From positions 1,364,001 to 1,428,000 of the forward strand of contig JACGZH010000001.1 of assembly GCA_014706385.1 (NCBI GenBank): DNA of 64,000 nt. The letters run 5' to 3'. A model generated the notes under the pieces. That model was not told where the DNA came from and did no database searches. It worked only from the letters and a program-made list of their open reading frames with translations. The position numbers and the translations under genes were made by a program. Of the stretch, positions 34,335 to 46,300 are shown one piece after another. Within the stretch, counting starts at the first letter, position 1, and the number at the start of each line of letters is the position of its first letter. Source of the DNA: Phaffia rhodozyma. Lineage: Eukaryota; Basidiomycota; Tremellomycetes; Cystofilobasidiales; Mrakiaceae.

Positions 34335-34706
34335 ATGCCATACCTAATCATTCATATATGTTTTCTTTTTCTCTTGCATATTCATTTCCGTACGATTGTA
34401 CGAGCTCTATGAGCTAAGGGTTCAGAAGTACTGGCAATTGTATATTCTGATAGGTGTCCCGGTCGATACATTGATATCCAGATCCCGTTATACATCGGCT
34501 CAAAAGAGCTACTTCAATCGTACATGGGTGAAATCTGACCAAAAGGTCATTCGAAATACAATGTCTAGATGGGAAGCGATCGACAAACGGGAGAAGAGAA
34601 GACGAAGGGCTGCCGTACATCTACAATGGAAAGCCTATGATACATGAACATCAAAGATCGTTGAACACTATGACACAATCACCACTTCCGGCCTATCGAT
34701 TTCTGT
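34335..34706. other. Convergent intergenic
   Basis: About 370 bp between the DUF1746-like gene and the twin-cysteine gene. Short open frames only; nothing conserved. Confidence 0.45.
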
Positions 34707-35118
34707 TCATCGATTCATCCAGATCATACAAATACTTAGGTCTTCATGCTTCTGGTAAGTGTGTCAAGAGGAGGAGAGAAAGAAGACGTACCTGTATACA
34801 GGCCTTGAAGGCCTGAAACTCTGCTTCGCACATCCCTCTCTCTACATCCTTGTAGCGTGCGAGGATGCACTGTCCGTAAGCTGTTGACTGAGCACAACAC
34901 GCGGTATCACAAGCAGCTTCGGTCAGATTCTGTATGGCTGTATGTGAGGTGACAGAGGGGGAGATGATGGATTAAGAAGGAAAGCTTACTGAAACTGCAC
35001 ATTCCTTCTTGGCCGAGGAGAATGCACGGATGGGATGAGGATGGGACACTATTGATGTTGACTTTGCAGCTTTCGAAAAGACAGAAGAAGCACTGGAGAG
35101 AGGAACAGAAGGAGACAT
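34707..35118 (-). CDS. Small mitochondrial twin-cysteine protein, NDUFAF8-like
   Basis: The start at 35118 gives MSPSVPLSSASSVFSKAA, a Ser/Lys-rich N-terminus. A first intron follows HPHPIRAFSSAKKECAVS. The second exon (about 34790-34940) contains the pattern CDTACCAQSTAYGQCILARY then GMCEAEFQAFKACIQ: paired cysteines about nine residues apart, the hallmark of proteins imported into the intermembrane space by the Mia40 relay. The YG.C...GMC..EF....C spacing matches the complex I assembly factor NDUFAF8 as I know it. A last short exon (from about 34760) is spliced in phase and stops at 34707. The 75-kDa complex I subunit is also in this window. Family assignment is moderate; the short length limits certainty. 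Confidence 0.6.
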
Positions 35119-35414
35119 GATGAACAGGATCTTTTCACTCTCAGAAGAGGATGGAAATATAATATCCGATAGGTGATGGTCGATGGTCGATGGTCGATGT
35201 CCGATGGCCGTCAATTAATGATGGAAGTGAAATCAATGATATCCTCGTTCTCCTTCCAACCATTAAACTAGCAATCTGCCTTCTCCCCTTTCAATCCTAT
35301 CTTCTGCTTCTTCTCTTTACCAGAAATATTTGTCCTTGCATCCTGGGTATCCTATTACCATGACCGTTCGTTCTGCTCCTTTTGTGCTTCCTTGTGAGCT
35401 CGAGATTCACACGT
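35119..35414. repeat. Divergent promoter with five tandem 7-bp units
   Basis: The 7-mer GATGGTC is repeated three times at 35175-35195, followed by two one-base variants (GATGTCC, GATGGCC) to 35209. It sits about 57 bp upstream of the twin-cysteine gene start. The rest of the region holds nothing recognised. Confidence 0.65.
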
Positions 35415-36448
35415 ATGATACCTTATTTGGCTCATCCTCGACGCCCCTCAAAACAACCTCCACAGGACGGTCGATATTCTGCCATCCATATGTCAGATGG
35501 AGCTCTGCTTGCATTAGATCTAGAAGAGGAAGAAGATTTCTTTGGAATCATTCCTGCATTCGATGATGGTATGTGTGCTTCCTTCTCCTAGCCTTCCCTT
35601 TCGGCCAGCTCCGTTGGCCCTCTTCGGGTTGTTCAGAAAAGGCAAAGGTGACCATAGACGTTTGTCTGAAATGTTGCTTCTTCGAACTCTGTCTGTAGAG
35701 ATTCCAATTCCGTTTGACTTGGACCCTCCGAAACCCGACGAATATGAAAGTACGAATCCGTTCTGGCATCGGTCTCATCACACAAGCGAGCAAGCTTATC
35801 CTCACACAGATCCTTTTGACCTTCTGTGAAATCTTAGCTCTACCGTCCAAAGCACACGTTAGTTTCGCTTTAGTCTTGTTGCTTCTCTTGTCTTCTTGTT
35901 ACAAACACATTTTGGCAACCGTCATTGAGTTCTCTTCTCGTTCGCATGTTTTTATACAGCCTTCATATCCATATGGCCGACCGTACTCAATACCAACGCA
36001 ACATAATCCGCCCTCTCTCCTCATTGGCCGACATTTGAATCATCTTCCTTCCCACCCACGTACAGCCCAAGGGCATACATACCGGACTGGCTGGACTGAA
36101 CTCGGTCTTAGAGACGTCCTGCCTGAAGAAAGAGGAAGGGAGATCCCACCTGGGATGGCGGGCGCCAAGCGAGGACCAGAAGCGGACGGAGAATTCTTAT
36201 CTGACGGGGAAGAAGAAAGTATGGTGGTCGAAGAAGGAACCGAAGAAGAAGAGGAACAGGACGGCGCAGAAGGGGAACAGAGTAGGACAACTATCGAAGA
36301 GACGAGTGAGGAAGTCAGGCCGGGTGAGAGTCATGCTTATTGGGACACGAGTGCAAGGTCAGGGGAGGACAGTCAGATGGAAGGTGTAGGTATTGAGAGT
36401 GATGAAGAAGAACCAACAAGAGACTACGGAGGAGGTTATAGTGAATGA
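35415..36448 (+). CDS. Possible anaphase-promoting complex subunit 13 (APC13/Swm1-like)
   Basis: Three exons fit in phase: 35415-35568, 35699-35749 and 36066-36448, about 195 residues. The order DGRYSAIHMSDGALLALD, acidic EEEEDFFGIIPAFDD, then EIPIPFDLDPPKPDEYE and finally GWTELGLRDVLPEE resembles APC13, whose human form has a short N-terminal segment, an acidic turn, a VAIPL..LPEPE proline segment and then WTDLAL. APC13 stabilises TPR subunits of the APC/C ubiquitin ligase. Unlike human APC13 (74 residues), this protein continues with a long acidic, Glu-rich disordered tail (DGEEESMVVEEGTEEEEEQ and beyond). The start codon was chosen because it opens the frame closest to the conserved part. 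The call rests on a short motif, so treat as tentative. Confidence 0.45.
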
Positions 36449-36551
36449 TACCCACTCGACGATGTTTTTGTTTCCACCTATATACAGAGAAACCACGCGC
36501 ATACATATATATATATCGACATATTGAAAAAATGATATATCCGACCAGGAA

Positions 36552-38346
36552 TCAGATTTTCGCTTTCTTTTCTCCTCCGCTTCCCTCGCTATCTGCCTTT
36601 CGTTTTCCAGTCGCCGGTGAAGACGACGAGGAGGCCGCCGCCGCCGTCTTTCTCTTTTTTACCATGCTGGATAAATCGTTCACCTGGGATGCTGAGACTG
36701 ACGTTTCAGCGCTCACGCTGGAGCTGAAAGGACCGCCGAACGCGTTGAATGTAGAGGTAGAGGTAGATGAAGAAGTGGGGAGCAATCCAGCCAGGTTTGT
36801 TTTTGGTAGAGGGGCCATGCGAAGGTCTTCAATCTGAAGATCCATAGGTGTTTTCGTACGATATGCAGAACGTACAAGTAGGACAGACAGTGCACGGGTA
36901 TTAGTCAAAGATAAAGTTAGCGATGTTGGATTGTTAACGCACCTTGAGGTCGAGATCTTCTAGGAGCTCATCAATCTCCTTTGTTTCAGCCTTCCTCTCC
37001 TCCTCGCTCAATTTCTCTACTCGATCCTTGACGACGTCTTCAGCCAAGATCTTTCCCTCCTTTCCCTTTCCTTTGATGCTCTCCTCAGGTCCAACCTCAA
37101 ACCCACTCACGCCACTTTCCAACTCTGCTCTTCTTTCGAGCAGAGATGCCTTGGACAGCTCAACATGTCCTAATGCGCGAGCTTGATGATCCTCCAACAT
37201 TGACGCGAATTCAAGCGCCACCGCCAGTTTTAAGTGTGCTTCCGAGATGTGCCTGGACGAGTTGGGAAGGATTGGGGACTTGAGTGCAAGGGCCGACTGG
37301 AAATCTTCGACAGCCTGAGCAAAATTCTCGGTCTCAAGACTGACGTCACCCAAGGTAAGATAACACTCGGCTTCTTGTAATCTAGCTAAGCCACCTTCCT
37401 TCTTCTGGAACAGAGCTCGAGCAGAGTCCAGAACGTCCCATGCGGCATTGAAGTCATCCTCCGGATCTTCTTCTTCAGGCTCGCCTGAAGGTTTGGTGGC
37501 AGAATCGTTTGAAAGAGCCGTACCTCCAATAACTGTGTCAGCTGCGCCGGACGAAGAGGATGAGGATGTAGCGGAAATGATGGGGATGGTCGTCGAGATG
37601 ACGTCTTGAGTTTCTTCTCGGAAGTCAAAGTGATTGTTGACGTTCGACGCGGTCGATGCAGCGATTTGGACTACAGGTGGTCATATCATTCGAGTGAGCA
37701 TGATGTCAACATGATACATACTGCCGCATGAATGAGGTCTGCATCGGAAAAGAACAAAATACAAGAGGCCAGAAAGTAGAAAAACACTTACGAGCCTCCT
37801 CTTCAACTTCGTCTTGATCATCATCGGAACCTCCGTCTTCACCCCCGTTAGCACCTGCTTCTTGCCTCATGACCTGGTTTTGGGCGGTGGCAATCTCAAG
37901 GAGAGCCTTCCCGTAGGATAGCAATAAGTCAGCCGACTCGGCGGAGAAATCTCCATAGATAGAGGCGCTGATAAACAGATTCGTGGGGCGGAAGAAATCC
38001 ATGACCAAAATCAGTAGACGTTGAAGAGAAAGGAAGGCAGAACGATGATGAAGGAGCTTTCGACCTTCACAAGAATAGATAACTGACCATATCTCTAGTG
38101 CAGTAGTGAACGCATCAGCAGCCTCATCCCACTTTCTAAGGACAAAGGCTTTGTTGCCCAGATCGATATTGGCCTGAAGAAGATCTTTCTGAGTGGACGA
38201 GCTAGATGTTCAATCATGAACGGATCAGTACGAGTCTCTATAGGAACAGCGCGAGGACGTAGAAGGCAAGGATGCTTGCGTGTATTCAAAGCACTTGGTG
38301 GCAGTATAAATGAATTAAAACAAGCCAACATACTCTGTGGATGACA
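36552..38346 (-). CDS. SIM3: Histone H3-H4 chaperone of the NASP/Sim3/Hif1 family (SHNi-TPR)
   Basis: Nuclear chaperone that escorts H3-H4 (and CENP-A in S. pombe) before chromatin assembly. The start at 38346 (MSST) is spliced to SSTQKDLLQANIDLGNKAFV, then the first TPR RKWDEAADAFTTALEI, then YGDFSAESADLLLSYGKALL, an acidic insert (GGSDDDQDEVEEEA), another acidic block and DAAWDVLDSARALF-like TPR sequence, then EAECYLTLGDVSLETENFAQ and AVEDFQSALALKSPILPNSS with RHISEAHLKLAVALEFA. This TPR interrupted by an acidic region is the SHNi-TPR design. The C-terminus is basic and Ser-rich, ending KRKADSEGSGGEKKAKI, a likely nuclear localisation signal. About five exons. It shares a divergent promoter with PRO2. 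Confidence 0.9.
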
Positions 38347-38653
38347 TTGATTGAGATGTTATGGATATGTTGATGTGTCCCTGTAGATAGAGCAATGCAG
38401 CTGATATGGAGAGGAGAAAGAAACAGGATAGATTTGGTAGAGCTCAATGATAGAGGTGTGATCGGTTGGATGAAAATTCCACGCGACGCGCGACGCGATT
38501 ATCCGACCCGACCAGTCACGTGCAGACGTCACGTGTCAGCGTCTGACTCATCGGTGACTACCCCAACCCTAACCATTCCTCATGTTCTTTTTTACCTTTA
38601 CTTCTTGCTCTTTATACACTCACAATCTTCCGTATCATCAATCATATTCCTCA
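38347..38653. promoter_or_regulatory. Divergent SIM3-PRO2 promoter
   Basis: A compact shared promoter with a notable cluster of sites: ACGCG at 38481-38485, 38486-38490 and 38493-38497 (MluI-cell-cycle-box-like cores), CACGTG at 38517-38522 and 38530-38535, and TGACTCAT at 38544-38551, a perfect Gcn4-type site 103 bp before the PRO2 ATG. The Gcn4 site suits an amino-acid biosynthesis gene and the ACGCG cores suit a chromatin-assembly gene; assignment of each site to one gene is inference. Confidence 0.65.
38544..38551 (+). promoter_or_regulatory. Gcn4/bZIP-type site TGACTCAT upstream of PRO2
   Basis: Exact match to the general amino acid control element, about 100 bp upstream of a proline biosynthesis gene. 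Gcn4/Cpc1 control of such genes is established in other fungi. Confidence 0.6.
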
Positions 38654-40352
38654 ATGTCCAACCCAGCAGAGACCGTTGCCAGAGATGCTCGAGCCGCTTA
38701 CCAGGCATCACAGCTGATTGATTCTAGCGAGCGAGATAGTGCGCTGCTCAAAATTCGTCAGATCCTGATTGACAACAAGGACGATGTTCTATCTGCAAAC
38801 CAGAAGGACCTCGATGTGAGCCTTTTTTGACGGTCAACCAAACGCGAATGCAAGCTGACTCATTATGTTATGATAACAGGCTGCATCACCTCTAGTCGAG
38901 TCCGGAAACATATCCAAGTCCATGTTCTCCAGATTATCTTTGCAGTCATCTTCCAAGTTTGATTCGATGCTTCAGGGTATTCTTGACGTCGCCCAGCTTC
39001 CCTGCCCGACGGACCAGATCACCTACGCAAAGGAGCTTGACGACGGACTAGAGCTTTATAGAGTGACTTGCCCTATCGGAGTCTTACTTGTTATATTTGA
39101 GGCCAGACCTGAGGTTGTCGTCAACATTGCTTCCTTGGCTCTGAAGAGCGGTAAGTTAATGCTCTATCCGTTTCGGAAGTGACTTGGAGTACTCATGAAG
39201 CTATTCTACCAAATTCTCTCTGCTGCCTCTATCCTTACAGGAAATGCCGCCATTCTCAAGCCCGGGAAAGAAACCTTGCATACGACCTCTATTCTTTCTC
39301 AACTGATTCAGAAAGCTCTTTCTAGCACTCCTTTTCCTCCTACGTTCATCCAGACGGTCTCTACCAGATCCGAGATTTCAACCCTTCTTTCTCAGGATAA
39401 ATTCATCGACCTTGTCATGCCCCGAGGTGGAGCCGAGCTGGTGAGGAGCATCAAGGGTCAGACGAAGATTCCGGTAATGGGACACGCTGATGGACTGTGC
39501 CATGCTTATTTGGATGAGAGTGCTGATGCTGCTAAGGCTGAAAGGGTGGTACTCGATTCAAAGGTCTGTCTTTTTCTTCTATATTCAACATCGGCCATAA
39601 GTACTTATGTGTGCGCCTTCATCAACTGAAAAAAAAAACATAACAACAGTTGAGCTATCCGGCCGCATGTAACGCTCTTGAGACCCTCCTCATTCACCGT
39701 TCTCTGCTTACCAGCCTTTGGCCTACTCTCTCTGCCAACCTTCTTTCCAATAACATCACGCTTTATCTCGATGAATCCACTCGAGAACATCTCCACTCCT
39801 CTGTTCTCGCTTCCCACACGTCTCAAATTCATAGCTCCATCCCGGAAACCTACTATATCGAACATCTGTCACCTACACTGTCCGTTAAAACCGTCGACAA
39901 CGTGACCGAAGCAATCAATCATATTGCCGAACACGGCTCCAAGCACACCGAAACGATTGTGACCGAGAACGAAGTGATCGCAAAGGCTTTCATGAGAGGA
40001 TGCGATGCTGCTGGTGTGTACTGGAATGCCTCGACCAGATTTGCCGATGGATTCAGATACGGATTTGGAACAGAAGTTGGGATCAGTACGGGAAAGACTC
40101 ATGCCAGAGGACCTGTGGGCTTAGAAGGCCTATGCATGTATGTCCCTTTGCCCTTGTTTCTTCTATACATCTGAAATAGCGATTGACTGTTCGCTAACTG
40201 ACGGATATTATCGATGTGGACTTGACAGTTACAAGTACCTCGCGCGAAGCAAAGCTGATAACGGACATGTCTCTTTAGACTTTGGATCGGCTGAAGAGGG
40301 TAAGAAAGTATACACCCACAAAACAATTGAGAACCCGACGTTGCCTTTCTAG
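38654..40352 (+). CDS. PRO2: Gamma-glutamyl phosphate reductase (proline biosynthesis)
   Basis: Reduces gamma-glutamyl phosphate to glutamate semialdehyde with NADPH, second step of proline synthesis. The start at 38654 gives MSNPAETVARDARAAYQASQ. Later blocks: NKDDVLSANQKDLD, LDDGLELYRVTCPIGVLLVI and FEARPEVVVNIASLALKSGN, AAILKPGKE, PRGGAELVRSIKGQTKIPVM then GHADGLCHAYLDE, LSYPAACNALETLLIHRSL (with the catalytic cysteine in SYPAACNALETLL), TENEVIAKAFMRGCDAAGVY, NASTRFADGFRYGFGTEVGI, STGKTHARGPVGLEGL and CMYKYLARSKADNGH-like end. About seven exons; the length of about 450 residues is normal. The promoter has a Gcn4-type site. Confidence 0.95.
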
Positions 40353-40480
40353 GGAGGGAGAGAGACTGGTCGGAGGGTTTCTATAATAGATTATGAACAT
40401 ATATGCAGCTTGCTTTCTATTTTTCATATCTCTTATACAAATCGTCTAGGATCGAGTAAAGTCAGGGAAAAAAATGTTCA
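40353..40480. other. Short convergent spacer of PRO2 and CDK11
   Basis: Only 128 bp separate two stop codons, so the 3' untranslated regions almost certainly overlap. AT-rich, with no gene. Confidence 0.6.
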
Positions 40481-42600
40481 TTAATCCCTTTCGTGCCGAT
40501 GATTCGGAGCTGAAGGACTTTCAAACGGTTTTTGGCGTCTAAGAATTTCGATCAAACATTGACAAAGGTTTATCAGCGTCGATATAGAACCAAACATTCG
40601 AGTTGAGCTTAAGAATACGTACCTTTCTCCAGCGGCTTGCGAAGGGAAGGACGAAAACAAAGAAGGGTGTTTCGGTAACGGTGCTTCCCTACAAGAAAAA
40701 CAAAACAACACAATCGCGATGGACACCGGCCAAAACAACAAACGAAAAGTCTCAATAAAGTTTCGTCACAGATCGGACACAACCGAAATATCAGGATGAG
40801 AAGGCAAAGCTGGGTACGAACAGAAAGTAAGGATGTCTCATAGCTTCTTCGGCAGAAATTCGACGTTCCGGGTCGTAATAGAGCAGTTGGCTTAGTAAAT
40901 CAAGCCCTGTTTCGGTTAGATGACGGAACTTGCTCGGCAAAGAGGAAGATCTGCATTGAACAAGAAGAACAGGTATAATAGTGAATCAAAGAGAAAGTCA
41001 AGACACAGTAGATGCGCAAGCAGAGACGAACGAAGGGCCAGAAAAGTTGATAGTTTTGGCCAGAGGCAACGTCGACCAACCAGGCCAGGTATCTTCGTTG
41101 GGGTATCCAAGTAATTTCAAGATTTGACCAATTTGCTCAATTTCTCCCTTGCCTTGGAACAGGGGTGTTTTGAGCATAAGCTCCGCGAAAATACAGCCTA
41201 TCGACCACATGTCTACAGCGGTAGAGTAGTCTGTCTTTCCTAACAATAATTCAGGCGATCTTGTGTCCCAGCCAGGATGAGAGGAAGAGATAGTAGGGAC
41301 GCAGAACACAAAGATTAATTCAGTTTCTCTTGAGCGTGCAACTTGAATGATATAACCTACCTATACCAAAGCGTAACAACCAACTGCGTCATATCACCCA
41401 GAGGTTCTCCAAATTTTCTAGCAAGACCGAAATCGGCAACCTTGATCATCCCTCGGTTATTCATAAGCAGATTGGATGTCTTCAGGTCCCGATGAAGGAT
41501 CCAGTTGGTATGACAGTGTGCAGTGGCTGAGAGGAGTTGATGGAGGAGCGTTTTGACCTCAGATTGGACAAACGGGGCTGGCATGATCGAGAGAAGCGAT
41601 TTTAGGTCGTGTTCTATGAAGTCCATGACGATAAAGATTCTGATGTTTCGTTTGTTTGGATTTGCCACATATACGTCATGTCGGTCAACGGAACAAGATC
41701 AATGGCGAGCAAGAGAGGCAATACCAGATGAATTACTGACTGGGTCAATGTGTCCCCCACAACAATCTCTCTGACTCCAACTACGTTCTCGTGCCTACAC
41801 ACCATGAGCGCCATAACCTCCCTGAGACTGGTGATTGGAAACCCGTTCTTCTCTTCATCCAGCTTGAGCTTCTTGATCGCCACAATTTCGCCTGTGGTTT
41901 TCTCTCTTGCTCGGAAGACGACACCATATGAGCCTTCCTCGATATGGTTTAACCGTTCATACTCGTATACCGACCGACATGACTGGATAGATGGATGGGA
42001 TGACCGGCTGGGAACATATGCAGAGCGGGTCGATATGGTCGGGACTTCACGAGAACGAGGAGTTGACGGTTTCGTAGTTGCCGGGGGAACGGAAGACAGG
42101 GCATATTGAGAGGACGTGTTCGATGTTGACGGAGCCGCTGGGAGGATGTATCGAAGCAATGAGACACAAACGAGCCGACGCATGAGTTTAACACAGGAGC
42201 GAGGGCAGAACGATAACAGGGAAGAACACGAACCCAATCTGCTTTCTCTCTCCCTCTCTTCTGCACTTCGCTCTCTCCTCCTTCTCTCTTGGGCGGCGAG
42301 TTTGTTTTTCTTTCGAATTTTGATCGCGAGCTCATCCTCTCTAGCCGCCTGGTCTTCCCATTTCGAGCGTTTCCGGCTGGCCTCTACTGCGACTTCTGCT
42401 GTGGAGGAGGACGTAGAAGGTGTGATGAATTCAGGAGTTGATGCAGTGGTAGTTGAAGAGACTGGGTTTTCAAAGTTTGATTCTAGCGCTGATGCTGGCT
42501 CTGTATCTGGCTTTGGCTTTGCCTCTAGCTCAGAGTGAGAAGGTGATATCGGATTTGATATAAGATCTGAGGCTAGAAAAACGAGAATGTACCAAGTGTA
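40481..42600 (-). CDS. CDK11: CDK11/PITSLRE-type cyclin-dependent kinase
   Basis: Nuclear Ser/Thr kinase linked to transcription and splicing. The signature [10 protein letters not shown] (about 41835) names the CDK11 group. Kinase motifs: [15 protein letters not shown] (glycine loop), VAIKKLKLD (VAIK lysine), [26 protein letters not shown] (catalytic HRD), [13 protein letters not shown] (DFG), [16 protein letters not shown] (activation threonine and SPE) and [16 protein letters not shown], then [17 protein letters not shown]. The N-terminus (42237-42540) has [17 protein letters not shown] and a basic [20 protein letters not shown] helix, echoing the RE-rich region of animal CDK11 but shorter. 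The C-terminus ends [12 protein letters not shown] at 40481. The 5' end is uncertain: coding sequence is open to about 42570 and the first exon was not found. Confidence 0.9.
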
Positions 42601-43344
42601 TAAGCTGCTGCAACATCAAGAAGTCAATTTTCACGGCCAAAGAACAGTACATACACATGTCTTGACCTTGAAAGGCAATATATCAATTGTAAAAACCTTC
42701 TTGAGGTCTAGCTGAGGTCCAAATGAGGTGGATGCTACCAATCGATAGACCAGAATGGGATGATCGGTCAGACGAAGAAAGGAGTCTTGATTTGATCGTT
42801 AATCTCTTCAACCTTTGACCTCTGTGTCACTGGGCATCTAGTGTGCTTGATTCTTTCTACATCAGATCAGAATGCTTCACTTCTCACAAGATGATATCTT
42901 GTATGGCTATACATGCCTGGAAGTGTTTAATGTTGCGAACACATAAGGAGTATCTCGAGTTTGAAGCCACTATCCATACTACCCATACGTCTTCTCAGTT
43001 GTCGCTTGTCTACACACGATCGACATTGTTCATGAACATAAAATGAACTCTCATACAAAGCAGCTCTTGAATCATTGAGCTCCCGTGCTCCGGTTACTGT
43101 GTACTTGATTGTCCCTTGTGCGGTGAGCGCTTTGACGAACGGTTCTCTGATCTTATTCACTCAATGCAGGTGATGACGAGGGTGACCAGATGGGAAACAA
43201 CATCTGCCTGTGTTTCCGCCATCAATCATCAACCCTCACCTTCTTGTTCCGTTTCTTTTGGTACTTTCAATCTCTCATACATTCACTCGTGGACAGATTC
43301 GCTTATAAGGAACAAAAGCCATCTGCTGTCGTTGTCACTCTGAT
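42601..43344. other. Divergent spacer between CDK11 and the TBC gene
   Basis: About 740 bp, somewhat AT-rich. It probably contains the missing first exon and promoter of CDK11 and the promoter of the TBC gene. No other conserved open frame. Confidence 0.4.
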
Positions 43345-46300
43345 ATGGAGCCCGATGAAGTGGGTGCGACGACTGGGTCTCTCCCAATAGAGGCTCTACC
43401 TCTACATCACCCGCTCTCACTCGTACCTTCGATCCGACCAAATTACAAGTCGAAAAGAGTACAGTCGAGCTATCCTCAGGATGTCAACGGATACGGTCGG
43501 TCAGGTGTGTGCAAGAACGGAGTGGTCTTGATCTTGAACAAACAGAACACTGATACACCCTCTTCTGTCCATACATCGCTAGATTCATCCACGGCTGGTC
43601 CGGCTTCATACTTTGATCTAAAGAAACAAACGGAAGAACTCTCTCAGTCACTACAACCCGTTTTGTTGACAGCCAGACACAGCGCTTTTGGCTTCCCCTC
43701 TCCTTCTCCTTCTGATGATACTACTCCGTCTTGGAATAACTTTATTTCCACCTCTGCTGCTACCGCCCCGTCGTCCCAACCAAGCTCTCCAGGATTTTAT
43801 TCGCACATGCCTCTTCGAAGTCCTGGGTCATTTCCTTCACAGTCGTCGCTTGCCCACCGACCAAGCATTCCTTCAAAACCCTCTACCCTGAGCCAACGCC
43901 GTCCGAAAGAAGACAAAGATCCTCTAGTGGTTTCTATCAATCAGTCACCATTGTCTCATCCATCCTCTTCCACACCTGATCTCGCTCGGTCTATAGATCC
44001 AATTTCATCCTCGATGGCCACTCGGCCGTCGTCATCGTCAACGAGTCGAATCCCCTCGATCTTGTCCAGAGAGGAGGAAGAAGTACTGAATGCACGGTAC
44101 GATTTGATGGCTGATGACGAGCTAACTAACGCGCTTGTCATCTGGGAGTCATCGTTCAATCAAGATGGCCAGGCCAGCCTGCCTACAGGATTCAAAGGGG
44201 GGAATGAAAAGCCCCTGTTCCCACCCAGTCCGACAGACAAAGAACACCCGATGAAGGTGTTGGCTCGGATCGGATGGAGGTTGTGGAAGCTAGAGGTACA
44301 GCGTGCGGAAAAGGAAACGAGGGCAAGGCCGCAAGGTGGACCAATCAAAGCGATGGATGATGATCAGGTAGGTCGTCCTGTTCTCGAGTATTTGTCAAAT
44401 ATCGACTCGATAACATATATCTTTATCTCAACAGTACGATTCACTACATTACGATCTACATGAAGCGCTGTCAACGTCTCTCTCAACAAGCCCATTAACC
44501 TACCTAGAGACGCCCACGCGTTCATCTTCTCTACCCCCACTGAATGACTCTATCGAACCTGTCAAGAAGCTTTCTACTGAAACTGTCTCCCTTCCACCTA
44601 CGCGCTCGAGAACAAAACCTCGAGGAAACTCTATATCTACTCTCGCCTCTTTTACTTCTATACTATCCGCTCCATCAAGCTCCTCTGAATCCCCTCACTC
44701 GGTACCCAACCGAAGTGTCTCTAGAGGTAGGAAACATAATATCGGAGAAAGCACACCCACGAAGTCAAATACAACCATGCATTCAACCGATCAACGATCA
44801 TCTAGTCCAACTTCGATGAAGAAACATAGTCGAAAGCGAGCTCAGTCAACGTTTAGCGAGTGGCTCGGTATAGGATCTATGTGGAGCCGTCCAGCGAAGG
44901 AGAGAGACCGGCCAGGTTCTGGATCCATAACGGATAAACAGAGCTCTTCATCGGAAGGACAATCAACAAGAAAAAAGGCGGCGCCCTCGTCGGTATCATC
45001 AAAAGGAAGTATGAAAGGGTATCTCTCACCACTCGATCGATCTCCTCCGTTAAATTCTGACAGTAGATCAGGCTTTCTGGAGGAGTCGTCCTCAACATCG
45101 GATGAAACGACACCCGGCGAGCAACCTTATCGAGTCATTCCCTCTCACTTCCGAGCGCTATTTTTATCAACTAGGCTCTTATCGACCGAGGCAGCTTCTT
45201 TGTTTTCAGACCCGCATTCTGTTTCACCCTTGATATCTCACTTGGCTTTCGAACTCGTTTCCAATGCAAGGAACCAAGGGATCACCGTGTCTGAACAGAG
45301 ACGACCATCCAACCAGACGACTCGATCGCGGAGAGAGTCTTCTGTCCCCTCAAATTTTTCACCATTCATTCCTCCCTCCCAACCATCTACTCTCGTCGTC
45401 AAAGATAAAGGTACATCAATCTCTTCCGGACAACCTTTGGTGGCTGCCTCGTCAATGTTAAGCAGAGCATTGAGCTCCGCTGCATATCCCTATCCGTCAA
45501 AGACATCGGCAAAATCCATCCCTTCAACTGGATTCTTCGCTTCCTCTGCAGACAAGAACCATAGTACGAATAGATCTTCCAATCCGTATAGTTTGACAGC
45601 TGAAGGGCCGGTTACGAGAGTGAAAACAGGGACATCACCCAATGTACCCTCTGTAGAGCTCGAGGCGATCGAACCTACAGAATTGAGACCGCCGACTTTG
45701 TTGTCCAATCGATCGGAACTACGATTGTTCTTGCATGCCTCCAGAAAAAACTCGAAGAAAAAGAGGAGCGGCACGGCTTCAAGGTTTGATACCGGCTTGG
45801 AGCCTTTAACTGGTGAGTCTTGCCTTCGTCGCAGGTTTACTGCCCCTCCGTTTAGATGAAGATACTTGACTGAATATGCTTATGAATCGCAAACCGGGAT
45901 TTTAGACCGATACGGCTTTATCTATGGTACGAGTTACACGCTTTCTTGACCTCTCATTCTTAACTAACGAAGCGTGTCTGGGTTTCCTATCTTTGTTTAA
46001 CGTATAGATGTTCGAAACATCAACATGTTGAGGGAAGCAAGCGAAGCAGGGGCACCTGCTCCGGCGTGTTTTGCCGGCTTACCAGCCACCGCCCCTAATG
46101 CCGAGCCTGAAGAAGAAGACGATTGGGTGGAACAAAATATCAGAGTGAAAAATTCATCACCTAGCCGTCCTATTTCAGAGAAAGACCTAGCCACTCTTTC
46201 TTTCAACAAAGACTCTTCTACAGTCTCCGCTGCATCCGGTGTATCAGTGGTTTCGACAGGAACTGAACCAGATATCACGATGTCTCCTACATTCTCTAAG

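Noticed and set aside
38561..38580. CCCCAACCCTAACC resembling a telomere repeat
   Set aside because: A single imperfect unit in a promoter; not a telomere or interstitial array.
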